From the NCBI RefSeq assembly GCF_014522265.1, contig NZ_CP017024.1, forward strand, positions 3,854,501-3,918,500: 64,000 bases of DNA, written 5' to 3'. A program made the translations under genes and the position numbers. Source of the stretch: Pseudomonas oryzihabitans (lineage in GTDB: Bacteria > Pseudomonadota > Gammaproteobacteria > Pseudomonadales > Pseudomonadaceae). The notes beneath the pieces are model-generated. The model searched no databases, had not been told where the DNA came from, and saw only the letters and a list, made by a program, of their open reading frames with translations. Of this stretch, positions 54,983 through 63,972 are shown in pieces (the first letter of the stretch is position 1; the number at the start of each line of letters is the position of its first letter).

Positions 54983-57009
54983 CTAGAGATCGAGCTCCAG
55001 TGGCGCGGACCCGGAGGCGGGCCGCGCGCAACAGAGCAGGGCCTGGTCGGCGGCGACCGCCGCGGCGGGTTCCTCGGCATAGGTGACCGCGCCCTGGAGC
55101 AGCCCCGTGCGACAGCTGCCACAGTGCCCCTCGCGACAGCTGAAGGCGGGCTCCAGGCCCTGGGCCTCGGCCAGCTCCAGCAGACTGCCGGAGGCGGGCG
55201 TCCACTGCGCTTGCTGGCCGGACGCCGCGAAGCGCACCCGGACGGCCTCGGTGGCCGCGGCAGGCCGCACGGTCGCCGCCGTCGCCGCACCGCTGCGCAC
55301 CAGGCCGGCCGGACCGAAGGCTTCGGCATGGATACGGGCATCCTCGATACCAAAACCGCGCAAGCCGTCATAGAGGCCCTGGGTAAAGGCCGCGGGACCG
55401 CAGAGGTAGAAGTCATAGTCACCGAAGGGCAGCTGGCGGCCCAGCAGTGCCATGTCGATGCGCCCGGCGACGTCATAGTCCACCCCGGGGAGGGCAGCCG
55501 CGGGATCGCTCAGCACCCTGATCACCCGTAGCGCTTCCGGAGCCCTGGCCATCAGCTCGCTCAGCTCCCGGTCGAAGGCCCGTTCCGCCTGGGTCCGCGC
55601 GCCATAGAACAGCGTGACTGGCCGCCGACCCTGATGGACCGCCTGGCGCAGCATGGCCAGCAACGGAGTGATACCGATCCCGGCGGCGAGGAACACCAGG
55701 GGGCGCTCCGCCGAGACCGCCAGGGTGAAGTCGCCGGCGGGTGCCCGGGCCTCGATCAGGTCGCCTTCGCGCAGCTGGTCGTGCAGCAGCCGCGAGACCA
55801 GCCCGTCGCGCTTGACGCTGATGCGGTAATGGCCGTCGGCGGGAAGGGAGGTCAGGGTATAGGTTCGCACCAGGGAGGGTTGCCCCGCCTCGGCTGTCAC
55901 CCGGATCGGCAGGAATTGACCGGCCTGGTAGGGGGCAGGGCCGAAGCGTCCCCTGATTCGAGGTGGAAGGAGCGGATGGTGGTGCTCTCCTGGACGATCC
56001 GGGTGATGCGCAGCGGACGCCAGGAGCGGTCCTGGGCCCTGGCCCGCAGGCGCTGCTCGGCTTCCGCCCAACTGCCGGTCAGCCGACTGCTGTCCGACTC
56101 GCCGCCGGGCTGCGCCTGCCAGCGCAACGCCAGGGCACCACGGCGACGGACGATACGCTGGGGGCGAAAGGTCCAGAGGCGTTCGGCACCCTCGAAGGCG
56201 GCGATCTCGGGCGAGTCGAGCAGTACCTCGGCGGTACCGCTCAGCTGCAGCAGATCACCGCGCTCCAGGTCCGCGAACAGCAGGCCGGCCCGGCCAGTGG
56301 CGACGACATTGCCCAGGGTGTTGAAGAACAGATTGCCGTTGAAGTCGGGAATGGTCAGCAGGCCCTCGGCGTCCACCCGGACGAAGCCCGGCTTGCCGCC
56401 CCGGTGGGAGACATCGACCCGTCGCTGGCCCTGCTGGTCGGCGTAGGAGGCGACGAAAAAGGCATCGGCGCCGGCAATGAGCGCGCGGGCCGACGCATCC
56501 AGGCTGGCGAGCTGCTCCCCGGGCGTGACCGGGACGGCGCCCGGTTCGTGAGCGAAGCTCAGGTCACGCAGCTGGATATAGCGCGGGCAGTTGCCAAAGC
56601 TCTGGTCCACCGTCACGCGCAGTCCCTGGGCCGTGGGGCTGAGGACGCCGTTCATGCGATTGCGGCGGCGGGTGTGCCACTCGATGCCCAGCAGGCCCAC
56701 GGCCGCGCCTGCGCCCAGGCCGGCTGCTGCCGGATCCTCGCGGGCCGGGCGGGCGGCGATATCCAGGGTGGTGGACGTGGGCGAGGCGAGAAAGCCCGGC
56801 TGGCCTTCCAGGATCGTCGCCCAGGCGTCGCCGGCGGCATCCACGCTGCCCAGTATCACGAAGGGCAGCTGGGCGAAGAACTGCCGATGCTGGTCGGGCA
56901 TGAACGGCCGGATCACCCGCGGCCCCAGGGCCTCCAGGCGTTCGCGGACGCCCAGCCGTTCCTGGATGAAGGTTTCCCCGGTGTGCCAGGTGGGTAGGGG
57001 CTCGTGCAT
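54983..57009 (-). pseudogene. PNPOx-FNR-ferredoxin fusion protein, frameshifted
   Basis: Three modules in one gene. First is a pyridoxamine-phosphate-oxidase-like domain (FIQERLGVRERLE ... DFNGNLFFNTLGN). Second is a ferredoxin-reductase module (RTYTLTS for FAD, GIGITPLLAML for NAD(P)). Third is a C-terminal plant-type [2Fe-2S] domain (CREGHCGSCRTG ... CC). The reading frame breaks at GGGGG 55931-55935 between module 1 and 2; one more G (C on the coding strand) rejoins ...ALPPYQAGQFL. Repaired length is about 675 residues. Start ATG after GGAGG. Likely an oxidoreductase with a nitroreductase or haem/flavin partner; substrate unknown. Confidence 0.78.
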
Positions 57010-57040
57010 GACCTTGACCTCCAGCGGAGAAAAGGCGCGA

Positions 57041-57652
57041 TCAGGCCCGGAGGCCGGCCGCGGTCTCGGGAAAGGGCACGAAGCCCGGCAGGGCCTCCAC
57101 CCGCTGCAGGAAGGCGCGCACCGCCGTATAGGGCGCCAGCTCCACATTGCCTTCCGGCGCTCCGGCCAGGTAGCTGTAGAGGGCAATGTCGGCGATGGTC
57201 GGGTGATCGGCAGCCAACCACTTGCCCGTGGTCAGGTGCGCCTCCAGGCGTTCGAGCAGGACATGGGCGCGGGCGATGACTTCTTCCGGATTCAGGCGGG
57301 CGCCGAATACCGTGATCAGTCGCGCCGCCGCCGGGCCATAGGCCAGTTCGCCTGCAGCCACCGATAGCCAGCGCTGGACGGCGGCGGCACCGACCGGATC
57401 TTCCGGTAGCCAATCGGTGCGCCCGGTCTTTTTCGCCAGGTAGACGAGGATGGCGTTGGAGTCGGCGACGACCGTCGCGCCGTCCTCCAGCACCGGCACC
57501 TGGCCGAAGGGATTGAGGGCGAGGAATTCCGGCGTGCGATTGGCGCCGCCCGGAATATCGATGTCGATCAGCTCGACCTCGATCCCCAGCAGCGAGGCGA
57601 AGAGCACGGCGCGATGGGCATGACCGGACAGCGGGGTGTGATAGAGCTTCAT
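57041..57652 (-). CDS. glutathione S-transferase
   Basis: A 203-residue cytosolic GST: N-terminal [16 protein letters not shown] (thioredoxin-fold active-site Ser/His), [23 protein letters not shown] for glutathione binding, and an all-helical C-terminal domain. It lies 31 bp upstream of the flavin reductase fusion, so the two form an apparent operon controlled by the palindrome at 57753. Substrate unknown; conjugation or isomerisation of a reactive intermediate is possible. Confidence 0.85.
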   Translation of the reverse strand: MKLYHTPLSGHAHRAVLFASLLGIEVELIDIDIPGGANRTPEFLALNPFGQVPVLEDGATVVADSNAILVYLAKKTGRTDWLPEDPVGAAAVQRWLSVAAGELAYGPAAARLITVFGARLNPEEVIARAHVLLERLEAHLTTGKWLAADHPTIADIALYSYLAGAPEGNVELAPYTAVRAFLQRVEALPGFVPFPETAAGLRA

Positions 57653-57752
57653 GATCCGACTCCTGGCAGGCAGCGGGCCGAGGGGGCCCGATAGGTGCTA
57701 CCAGCTTGGGATCAGGGCGCTTTCGAGGGAATGGGCTTTCTGGTCAGTTCAG

Positions 57753-57771
57753 CATTCCGCAAAATGGAATG
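57753..57771. promoter_or_regulatory. inverted repeat, candidate operator of the GST operon
   Basis: CATTCC - GCAAAAT - GGAATG is a perfect 6-bp inverted repeat with a 7-bp spacer, about 100 bp upstream of the GST start. The shape is that of an IclR- or TetR-type operator. No regulator of those families is adjacent; the LysR genes nearby prefer T-N11-A sites. Confidence 0.5.
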
Positions 57772-57779
57772 ATCGGGCC

Positions 57780-57829
57780 AGGTCCTGTACGAAGCATCAC
57801 CGAGCGCAGGCACATTTGGTACAGGACCT
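57780..57829. repeat. palindromic element, short copy R3 (50 bp)
   Basis: Perfect 11-bp arms AGGTCCTGTAC / GTACAGGACCT surround an interior that shares the core GCATnnCCGAGCGCAGGCAC with R1 and R2. The arms differ from those of R1/R2 but match each other. The right end overlaps the TAG stop of the minus-strand deacylase gene. It could form a hairpin terminator for the operon. Confidence 0.75.
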
Positions 57830-58979
57830 AGCAGCAGGCGAAGGCCAACACCCGCCCCAGCATGGCATCGCAATCATCCAGCTGCGCCTGGCTGATGAAC
57901 TCGTCCGGCTTGTGGCCCTGGGCCATGCTGCCGGGGCCGCAGACCACGGTGGGGATGCCCGCCGCCGCGAACAGCCCTCCTTCGGTGCCGAAGGCCACCG
58001 TACCGAATTCGCGGGAGCCACAGAACTGTGCGATCCAGTCGGCTGCCTCGCTTTCGATGGCGGTATCCAGGCCGGGATAGCTCGACAGTTCGGTGAAGCG
58101 GAGGGCGCTCTGGCCGCTGATGGCGCGCATGGCCGGGAGCAATGCCGCTTCGGCATGGGCCTGCAGCTGATGGATCACCTGGTAGGGGTCCTGGGCGGGC
58201 AGGGCGCGGATTTCGAAATCGAAGGTGCAGTCCTGGGGCACGATGTTCAGGGCCTGGCCGCCGTCGATGAGGCCGGTCTGCACCGTGGAGAAGGGCGGAT
58301 CGAAGCGGGGGTCCTGGCGTTCCGCTGTCCTGAGCGCCTCACCGAGCCGGCCGAGTTCCACGACCAGGCGCGCGGCGTATTCGACGGCGTTGACGCCCTG
58401 AGGCGCATAGGCCGAATGACAGGCCGCGCCATGCACCTGGCAGCGCATGGCTACCTTGCCCTTGTGGCCTAGCACGGGTTTCAGCTCCGTGGGCTCGCCG
58501 ATCAGGCACAGCAGCGGCTTGACCGGACGCTGGGCCAACTGGTCGAGCAGGCTGCGCACGCCGAGGCAGCCGACTTCCTCGTCGTAGGACAGCGCCAGGT
58601 GCAGCGGGCGGCGCAGGGCCGCACGGCTGGCCGCGGGCACCAGTGCCAGCAGGCAGGCCAGAAAGCCCTTCATGTCGGCGGTACCGCGACCGTAGAGCTT
58701 GCCGGCGCTTTCGCTGAGGGCAAAGGGGGGACGGGTCCAGGCCTGGCCGTCTACCGGCACCACGTCGGTATGTCCCGAGAGCACGATACCGGGCACGTCC
58801 GCCGGCCCCAGGGTGGCGAACAGGTTGGCCTTGGTGCCTTCGCCGTTGTGGATCAGCTCGTAGGGTACGCCGAAGCCCTCCAGGTAGCCGGCGACAAAGT
58901 CGATCAGCGCGAGGTTAGTTTCGCGGCTGGTGGTGTCGAAGGCCACCAGCCGCGCCAGCAGTTCACCGCTGGCGCTCAT
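57828..58979 (-). CDS. M20 deacylase, ArgE family (copy 2)
   Basis: A 383-residue di-zinc hydrolase with SGHTDVVPVDG, GRGTADMKGF and SYDEEVGCLG, same length as the copy at 41575-42726 and clearly related. It hydrolyses an N-acyl amino acid or similar. Last gene of the right-hand operon (4-bp overlap with the DUF1028 gene). Its role is presumably to release an amino acid or amine from the substrate taken up. Confidence 0.85.
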   Translation of the reverse strand: MSASGELLARLVAFDTTSRETNLALIDFVAGYLEGFGVPYELIHNGEGTKANLFATLGPADVPGIVLSGHTDVVPVDGQAWTRPPFALSESAGKLYGRGTADMKGFLACLLALVPAASRAALRRPLHLALSYDEEVGCLGVRSLLDQLAQRPVKPLLCLIGEPTELKPVLGHKGKVAMRCQVHGAACHSAYAPQGVNAVEYAARLVVELGRLGEALRTAERQDPRFDPPFSTVQTGLIDGGQALNIVPQDCTFDFEIRALPAQDPYQVIHQLQAHAEAALLPAMRAISGQSALRFTELSSYPGLDTAIESEAADWIAQFCGSREFGTVAFGTEGGLFAAAGIPTVVCGPGSMAQGHKPDEFISQAQLDDCDAMLGRVLAFACC

Positions 58980-59653
58980 CGGTCGTCTCCCGGGACGCCG
59001 TAGCCGGGGGCGAGATCCGGGCGCACCGCCCGGTCGAGATAGTCCTGCAACTGGGGTTCATAGGCGCGCCACAGCGCCGCCAGCTCGCCGATGGGGTCCG
59101 TCTCGGCCCAGTCGACCCGCAGATTGACGATGGGCCAGCTGGCGTCGCCCACCACCAGCAGCGCCGCCGAGTGCACCGGTCCGGCCTCGCCACCGGCGGC
59201 CATGGCCGCTTGCATGGCCCGCAGCAGGCGCTCGGCAAGAGCGCCCTGGCTGGCTTCGAAGCTCTCCACCAGCGCCTCCACCACCGCGGGGCTCGCCAGC
59301 ATGTTGCCAGCGCCCACGCAGTCCCGGCCGCTGCGCGCCTGGTGCACGCCCAGGGTATGGGCACCGCTGTGATGGGCACTGCGGCCCTGGGCGTCGATGA
59401 CGGTCACCTGGCGATACTCGGCGTAGCCGTCGCCGGCCAGGCTCTCGGCCAGGGCCGCGCTGGGAGCCTGTCCCGCAGCCAGTCGCTCCAGGGTGCGCGG
59501 CCCCAGGGCGGGCAGGGTGATGTTCTGCGAGCTGACCGCGCCGATCCCGGGTTGCAGCCAGGGACAGCGGGCGCCCACGGCGATGCTCGACGAACTGATG
59601 GCGATGCCGAATTGACCGGTCTCGGCGCAGCGGGCGGTGAGGGAAAAGGTCAT
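58976..59653 (-). CDS. DUF1028 Ntn-hydrolase-like protein
   Basis: A 225-residue protein of the DUF1028 family, starting MTFSLTARCAETGQFGIAIS with typical GVGAGNML-like CVGAGNML and conserved GGEAGPVHSAALLVV. The fold is related to Ntn hydrolases, and Thr2 after Met removal could be the nucleophile (inference). Such genes often sit beside RidA and M20 genes in amino-acid-type catabolic operons; the reaction is not established to my knowledge. Tight packing on both sides. Confidence 0.82.
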   Translation of the reverse strand: MTFSLTARCAETGQFGIAISSSSIAVGARCPWLQPGIGAVSSQNITLPALGPRTLERLAAGQAPSAALAESLAGDGYAEYRQVTVIDAQGRSAHHSGAHTLGVHQARSGRDCVGAGNMLASPAVVEALVESFEASQGALAERLLRAMQAAMAAGGEAGPVHSAALLVVGDASWPIVNLRVDWAETDPIGELAALWRAYEPQLQDYLDRAVRPDLAPGYGVPGDDR

Positions 59654-59662
59654 GGGGCGGCC

Positions 59663-60079
59663 TCAGTCGGGGATCACGGCGATGACGTCGATCTCCATCA
59701 GCCACTGGGGCTGGCCCAGGGCCGCGACCACCAGGCCGGTGGAGATGGGAAAGACGCCCTTGAGCCACTTGCCGACCTCCTGGTACACCGGCTCGCGATA
59801 GCGCGGATCGATCAGGTAGGTGGTGGTCTTGACGATGTGGCTGAGGTCGCTGCCGGCTTCCTCCAGCAGTTGCTTGACGTTCTTCATCGCCTGTTCGGCC
59901 TGGGCACGGGGATCACCCAGCCCGACCAGCTTGCCGTCGAAATCGGTGCCGACCTGACCACGGACATAGACGGTGTTGCCGGCGCGCACGGCCTGGCAGA
60001 GGTCGTTGTCCAGGGTCTGGTTGGGGTAGGTGTCCTTGGTGTTGAACATGCGGATACGGGTGTGGGTCGGGGTGGCCAT
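59663..60079 (-). CDS. RidA/YjgF-family protein (copy 2)
   Basis: A 138-residue RidA-fold protein of a different subgroup from that at 51265: MFNTKDTYPNQTLDNDLCQAV start, YVRGQVGTDFDG and LMEIDVIAVIPD at the C-terminus. The standard catalytic Arg position (R in the RxxV motif) is not obvious; many Rid subgroups lack it and act on other substrates. It lies between DUF1028 and the FMO gene in the operon. Confidence 0.83.
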   Translation of the reverse strand: MATPTHTRIRMFNTKDTYPNQTLDNDLCQAVRAGNTVYVRGQVGTDFDGKLVGLGDPRAQAEQAMKNVKQLLEEAGSDLSHIVKTTTYLIDPRYREPVYQEVGKWLKGVFPISTGLVVAALGQPQWLMEIDVIAVIPD

Positions 60080-60107
60080 GCGGGATCTCCGGGTCTCGAT
60101 AAGGGCG

Positions 60108-61400
60108 TCAGGCGCTACGCGACTGCTGGGGGTGGGCGGCCGACTGGATGCTGGGACGGTAGTCCTGGTAGCGGCGCTGGATGGCGATCTGGTCGGCCAC
60201 GTGGCGGGCGTCGTGCCAGCAGCCCCAGATGAAGGCCGAGCCGCGGCGGCTGAGCCAGGGCAGCCCGACGAAATAGATGCCCGGCTCGGCACCGACCCCG
60301 CGCTGGTGCCTGGGCTTGCCGTTGTCGCCAAAGGTATCCACCTGCAGCCAGCTGAAGTCGGTGGCATAGCCGGTGGCCCAGATCACCGAGCTGACGCCCG
60401 CGGCCTTCAGGTCCAGTTCCTTGAGCGGTTCACGGATGCAGTCGGCGTCCGCCACCCGTTCGCGGGCTGAGGGCTCTTCGGGCAGGTCGAGGCTGTGGCG
60501 GGCGGCATAGGCGTCGGCGGCGTCGAGCAGGGCCAGGTAGTTGGCGTCGCCGGCGTCGAGGTTCTGGTTGAGGTCCGGACGGAAGCGCACCACCCCGTCG
60601 ACGAAGCTGTCGGTAAGGCCCACCAGGGTCATGCCGGCCTGGGCCAGGCGGCGAAAGTCCACGGTATGGCCACCGCGGGCGCCGCTCACGGCGATGGTCA
60701 CGTGCTCGCGGCCCGGCTGCATGGTCTCGGTGTCCCACAGGCCGAGCACGCCCAGCCACCAGCAGAAATCGCGGCTGCGATAGGCCCGCGGCGGCCGGTC
60801 ATGGGGGCCGACGGAGAGATAGACGCGCTTGCCGGCGCGCAGCAATTCCTCGGCGATCTGCACGCCGGAGGAGCCGGCGCCCACCACCAGCACCGCGCCT
60901 TCGGGCAGTTGCTGTGGATTGAAATAATGGGCGGAATGGATCTGGTAGAGGCCCTCGTCCGTTGGTGCGATGGCCGGGATCACCGGCTTCTGGAAGGGAC
61001 CGGTGGCCACCACCACGCGCTGGGCGTTCAGGCTGCCCGCCGAGGTTTCCACCAGAAAGCCCGCCTGGCCGGCCTGGCGGGTCACCCGGGTGACGGCGAC
61101 GCCGGTGCGGATGGGTGCGCCGATCTGCCGGGCATAGGTCTCGAAGTAGGCGGCGATCTCGTCCTTGCCGGGAAAGCCGTCCGGCGCCGTCTGGAATTCC
61201 AGTCCGGGGAAGCGGTCGTGCCAGGCCGGGCCGTTGGCTACCAGGGAGTCCCAGCGACCGGTGCGCCAGGCTTCGGCGATGCGGTTCTTTTCCAGCACCA
61301 GGTGCTCGATGCCGAGCCGTCCCAGGTGCTCGCTCATGGCGACGCCGGCTTGGCCAGCGCCTATCACCAGGGTGTCGATCGTGGTCGGTAATGTGGACAT
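60108..61400 (-). CDS. flavin-containing monooxygenase (CzcO/FMO-like)
   Basis: A 430-residue class B flavin monooxygenase with FAD motif VIGAGQAGVAMSEHL near 13-27 and NADPH motif VVGAGSSGVQIAEEL near 168-182; the ATGYATDFSWL motif marks the family. These enzymes N-hydroxylate amines or carry out Baeyer-Villiger oxidations. It may oxygenate the imported nitrogen compound. It ends 28 bp before the RidA gene. Confidence 0.84.
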   Translation of the reverse strand: MSTLPTTIDTLVIGAGQAGVAMSEHLGRLGIEHLVLEKNRIAEAWRTGRWDSLVANGPAWHDRFPGLEFQTAPDGFPGKDEIAAYFETYARQIGAPIRTGVAVTRVTRQAGQAGFLVETSAGSLNAQRVVVATGPFQKPVIPAIAPTDEGLYQIHSAHYFNPQQLPEGAVLVVGAGSSGVQIAEELLRAGKRVYLSVGPHDRPPRAYRSRDFCWWLGVLGLWDTETMQPGREHVTIAVSGARGGHTVDFRRLAQAGMTLVGLTDSFVDGVVRFRPDLNQNLDAGDANYLALLDAADAYAARHSLDLPEEPSARERVADADCIREPLKELDLKAAGVSSVIWATGYATDFSWLQVDTFGDNGKPRHQRGVGAEPGIYFVGLPWLSRRGSAFIWGCWHDARHVADQIAIQRRYQDYRPSIQSAAHPQQSRSA

Positions 61401-61480
61401 GAGGGTACCCTTCGGCCGCGCGGCGGGGTGCGGCCGTCATCTAGGCAGTAGGAAGGCGGAGCGCGCAGGTTCCGCGGCGA

Positions 61481-62212
61481 TCAATCCAGTACGGAAGGGT
61501 CTTGCTGGATCATCAGTTCTTTCATCTCGGCGAAGTGCTGCTCGGAGAAGTCGGTGATGCCTTCCCAGGCGCGGGCGGTCTTCTCGGCGACCTCGGCGGA
61601 GAGTACCTTGAGCGGCTGGCCGGTGGACCAGGCGGTGACCAGAATCTGGCAGGCACGCTCCAGGGTCCAGATATCGTCGAAGGCCTGGCCGACGGTGGGG
61701 GCGATCACCATGACGCCGTGGTTGCCCATCAGCAGGCGCTGCTTGCCATCCAGCAACCCGGCCAGGCGCGCACCCTCGGCCTCGGTATCGGCCATGCCGC
61801 CATAGAGTTCGTCCACCGCCAGGCGATTGAAGTAGCGCGCGGTGTTCTGGTCGATGGGCGGCACCTCGGGCTTGGCCAGGCAGGCCACCGCCGTGGTGTA
61901 GACCGGGTGCAGGTGCAGCACCACCCGGGCCTCCGGCAGCCGGCGATGGATCTGCCCGTGGATCGACCAGGCGGTGCTGTCCACGTCGGGCCGCTCGGCG
62001 CCTCGGGGATCGTCCGCGTCGAGCAGCAGCAGATCACTGGCGCGGATGCGCGAGAAGTACTTCCACTTGGGGTTGATCAGGAACTGCTTGCCGTCGGTGG
62101 AGACGGCGGCGCTGAAGTGGTTGGCGACGGCTTCGTGCATGTCGAGGTGGGCGATGACGCGAAAGGTCGCCGCCAGATCGATGCGCAGCCGTTCCTCGGG
62201 AGAAAGTGCCAT
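61481..62212 (-). CDS. class II aldolase/adducin family protein
   Basis: A 243-residue zinc aldolase-like protein: metal ligands in HLHPVYTTA and GNHGVMV, plus NHFSAAVSTDGKQFLINP at the N-terminal side. Family members cleave L-fuculose-1-phosphate-like or other hydroxy-keto substrates, or decarboxylate. The substrate here would be a hydroxylated intermediate, for example made by the PhyH dioxygenase (inference). 80 bp before the FMO. Confidence 0.84.
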   Translation of the reverse strand: MALSPEERLRIDLAATFRVIAHLDMHEAVANHFSAAVSTDGKQFLINPKWKYFSRIRASDLLLLDADDPRGAERPDVDSTAWSIHGQIHRRLPEARVVLHLHPVYTTAVACLAKPEVPPIDQNTARYFNRLAVDELYGGMADTEAEGARLAGLLDGKQRLLMGNHGVMVIAPTVGQAFDDIWTLERACQILVTAWSTGQPLKVLSAEVAEKTARAWEGITDFSEQHFAEMKELMIQQDPSVLD

Positions 62213-62231
62213 GGTCGTGACTCCGTAAGGC

Positions 62232-63071
62232 TCAGGGCTTGGGCATCAGGGCGGCGATGTCCGCCTCGGTGGGCGCCTGGAAGTTGTATTTCTTCAGCAG
62301 CGCGGCGTACTCCGGGGTGGCGCTGTATTGCTTGAGCGCCTCCACCAGGGCGGTCTTGACCGCATCGTTGCCCTTCTTCACGCCAAAGCCGTTGAGCACC
62401 GGGTAAATCAGGGTGTCCGAGGAGATCACCACGCGATTGCCGAGCTTTTCCACCAGGCCGCGGGCCACGGCGGCGTCGGTGATCTGCGCCTCCACGGCCT
62501 TGGACAGCAGCGCCTGGGTGGTCTGGGGATCGGTGCCGTATTCGCTCACGGCGATCGGCTGCAGACCGTTCTTCACGCAATACTCGTCGGAGAGCTTGTG
62601 CAGTTGCTGCAGCCAGGAGGTGGCGCCCATGGAGCCGATCTTGTGGCCGCAGAAATCTTCCGGCTTCTTGGGCTGATAGCTGCTGCCCTTGAGCGCGATG
62701 ATCGACTCGCCGCTCTTCAGGTAGGGGATCATGTCGATCACCTTGAGGCGGTCCGCGGTGATGTACATCGAGGAGTTGGTGATGTCGAAGCGCCCGCCCT
62801 GCAGCCCGGTGATGAGGTTGGGAAAACGGGTGTCCAGCGTTTCCACGGAGCGCCCCATGAGCTTGCCCAGCCCCTCGACGAATTCGATGTCGAAGCCTGC
62901 CGGCTTGTTGTCCTGCACGTATTCGTAGGGGAAGAAGGTCAGGTCGGAACCGGCGACGAGTTTGCCTGGCTGCAGGAAGTCGGCCGAGGCCAGGCTGGAG
63001 ACCAGCGCCAGGCCGGCGCCCAGTACGGCGGTGGAGAGGATTCGAATCGAGGCGCTGCTGACTCTTTGCAT
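62232..63071 (-). CDS. ABC transporter substrate-binding protein, family 3
   Basis: A 279-residue periplasmic receptor with a Sec signal (ILSTAVLGAGLALVSSLASA, cleaved after about residue 28). LVAGSDLTFFPYEYVQDNKPAGFDIEFVEGLGKLMG is typical of polar-amino-acid receptors (HisJ type). No permease or ATPase is present in this window, so these must lie beyond the right edge or be shared. Start at an ATG after a GGAG site. Confidence 0.85.
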   Translation of the reverse strand: MQRVSSASIRILSTAVLGAGLALVSSLASADFLQPGKLVAGSDLTFFPYEYVQDNKPAGFDIEFVEGLGKLMGRSVETLDTRFPNLITGLQGGRFDITNSSMYITADRLKVIDMIPYLKSGESIIALKGSSYQPKKPEDFCGHKIGSMGATSWLQQLHKLSDEYCVKNGLQPIAVSEYGTDPQTTQALLSKAVEAQITDAAVARGLVEKLGNRVVISSDTLIYPVLNGFGVKKGNDAVKTALVEALKQYSATPEYAALLKKYNFQAPTEADIAALMPKP

Positions 63072-63099
63072 GGCGGTGCTCCTTGGAGGGTAGGAAAGA

Positions 63100-63972
63100 T
63101 CAAACGGCAGCCTGGTCGAGCCCGGCCTGCTGGACGAAGAAGGACGCGCCGCGCGGTTTCTGCGGCAGCCGCACGCTGTTGGCCACGCTGCGCACCAGCC
63201 CGCTTTCCTGGCCGGCCACCAGCACCCCGGCGTGCTCGCTGGGCAGCGGATTCTCGCCGAAGGGCAGGGCGTCCTCGGCGGCATAGACGCTGATGAACAG
63301 GGTGCGCGGCAGCTCGGTCTGGTTGGGGCTGGAGGCGTGCAGCAGGCGGGTGTGCATGAAGCACACCGAACCGGCCGGGCCGAAGCAGGCCACGGGCTCG
63401 CCGCAGTGCTCGGCCACCACGCCGTCGTCGACCGCGCCGGTGAAACGGCCGTCCTGCCAGTGCGACCACAGCGGGCCCCTGTGGCTGCCGGGGATGACGG
63501 TGAGGGGGCCGTTCTCCGGAGTCACCTCGCTCACCATCAGCAGCGCGGTGACCACGTCATCGTTGCTGTGGGGCGTGAAGAGGAAGTCCTGGTGCCACTT
63601 CACCTGGGTGGCGGTGCGCGGCAGCTTCGAATTGATCTTGCTGTGGTGGAATCGCGTGCCGCTGCCACCGATGAGCTGAGCCGCGACCTGGGCCATCCGC
63701 GAGGTGAAGGCGACCTGGCGATAGGCCGCGGAGATCTCGGTCGGCGAACTGACCCGGCGCAGGGAGGGGTGGTCGGGCCGGTGATCCAGTTCGACATCGA
63801 AGCGGGCGCGGCCGTCCTGGGTCTCGCCCCAGGCCTCGGTGTGGCTTCGACTGTCTTCCACCCAGCGCTCGAAATCGCTCTGTAGGGCGGCGATCTCCGC
63901 GGCCGTCAGCAGGTTCTCGACCACCAGGTAGCCGTTCTTGTGGAAACTCTCCAGTTGCGCTTGCTCGATCAT
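63100..63972 (-). CDS. phytanoyl-CoA dioxygenase (PhyH) family protein
   Basis: A 290-residue Fe(II)/2-oxoglutarate oxygenase: metal residues H127 and D129 (KWHQDF) and H212 (LLHASSPN), with R223 for 2-oxoglutarate. Members hydroxylate varied substrates (fatty acyl-CoA, ectoine, amino acids). It is first of the visible operon, 28 bp before the binding protein, with GGAG upstream. More genes may precede it beyond the window. Confidence 0.86.
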   Translation of the reverse strand: MIEQAQLESFHKNGYLVVENLLTAAEIAALQSDFERWVEDSRSHTEAWGETQDGRARFDVELDHRPDHPSLRRVSSPTEISAAYRQVAFTSRMAQVAAQLIGGSGTRFHHSKINSKLPRTATQVKWHQDFLFTPHSNDDVVTALLMVSEVTPENGPLTVIPGSHRGPLWSHWQDGRFTGAVDDGVVAEHCGEPVACFGPAGSVCFMHTRLLHASSPNQTELPRTLFISVYAAEDALPFGENPLPSEHAGVLVAGQESGLVRSVANSVRLPQKPRGASFFVQQAGLDQAAV

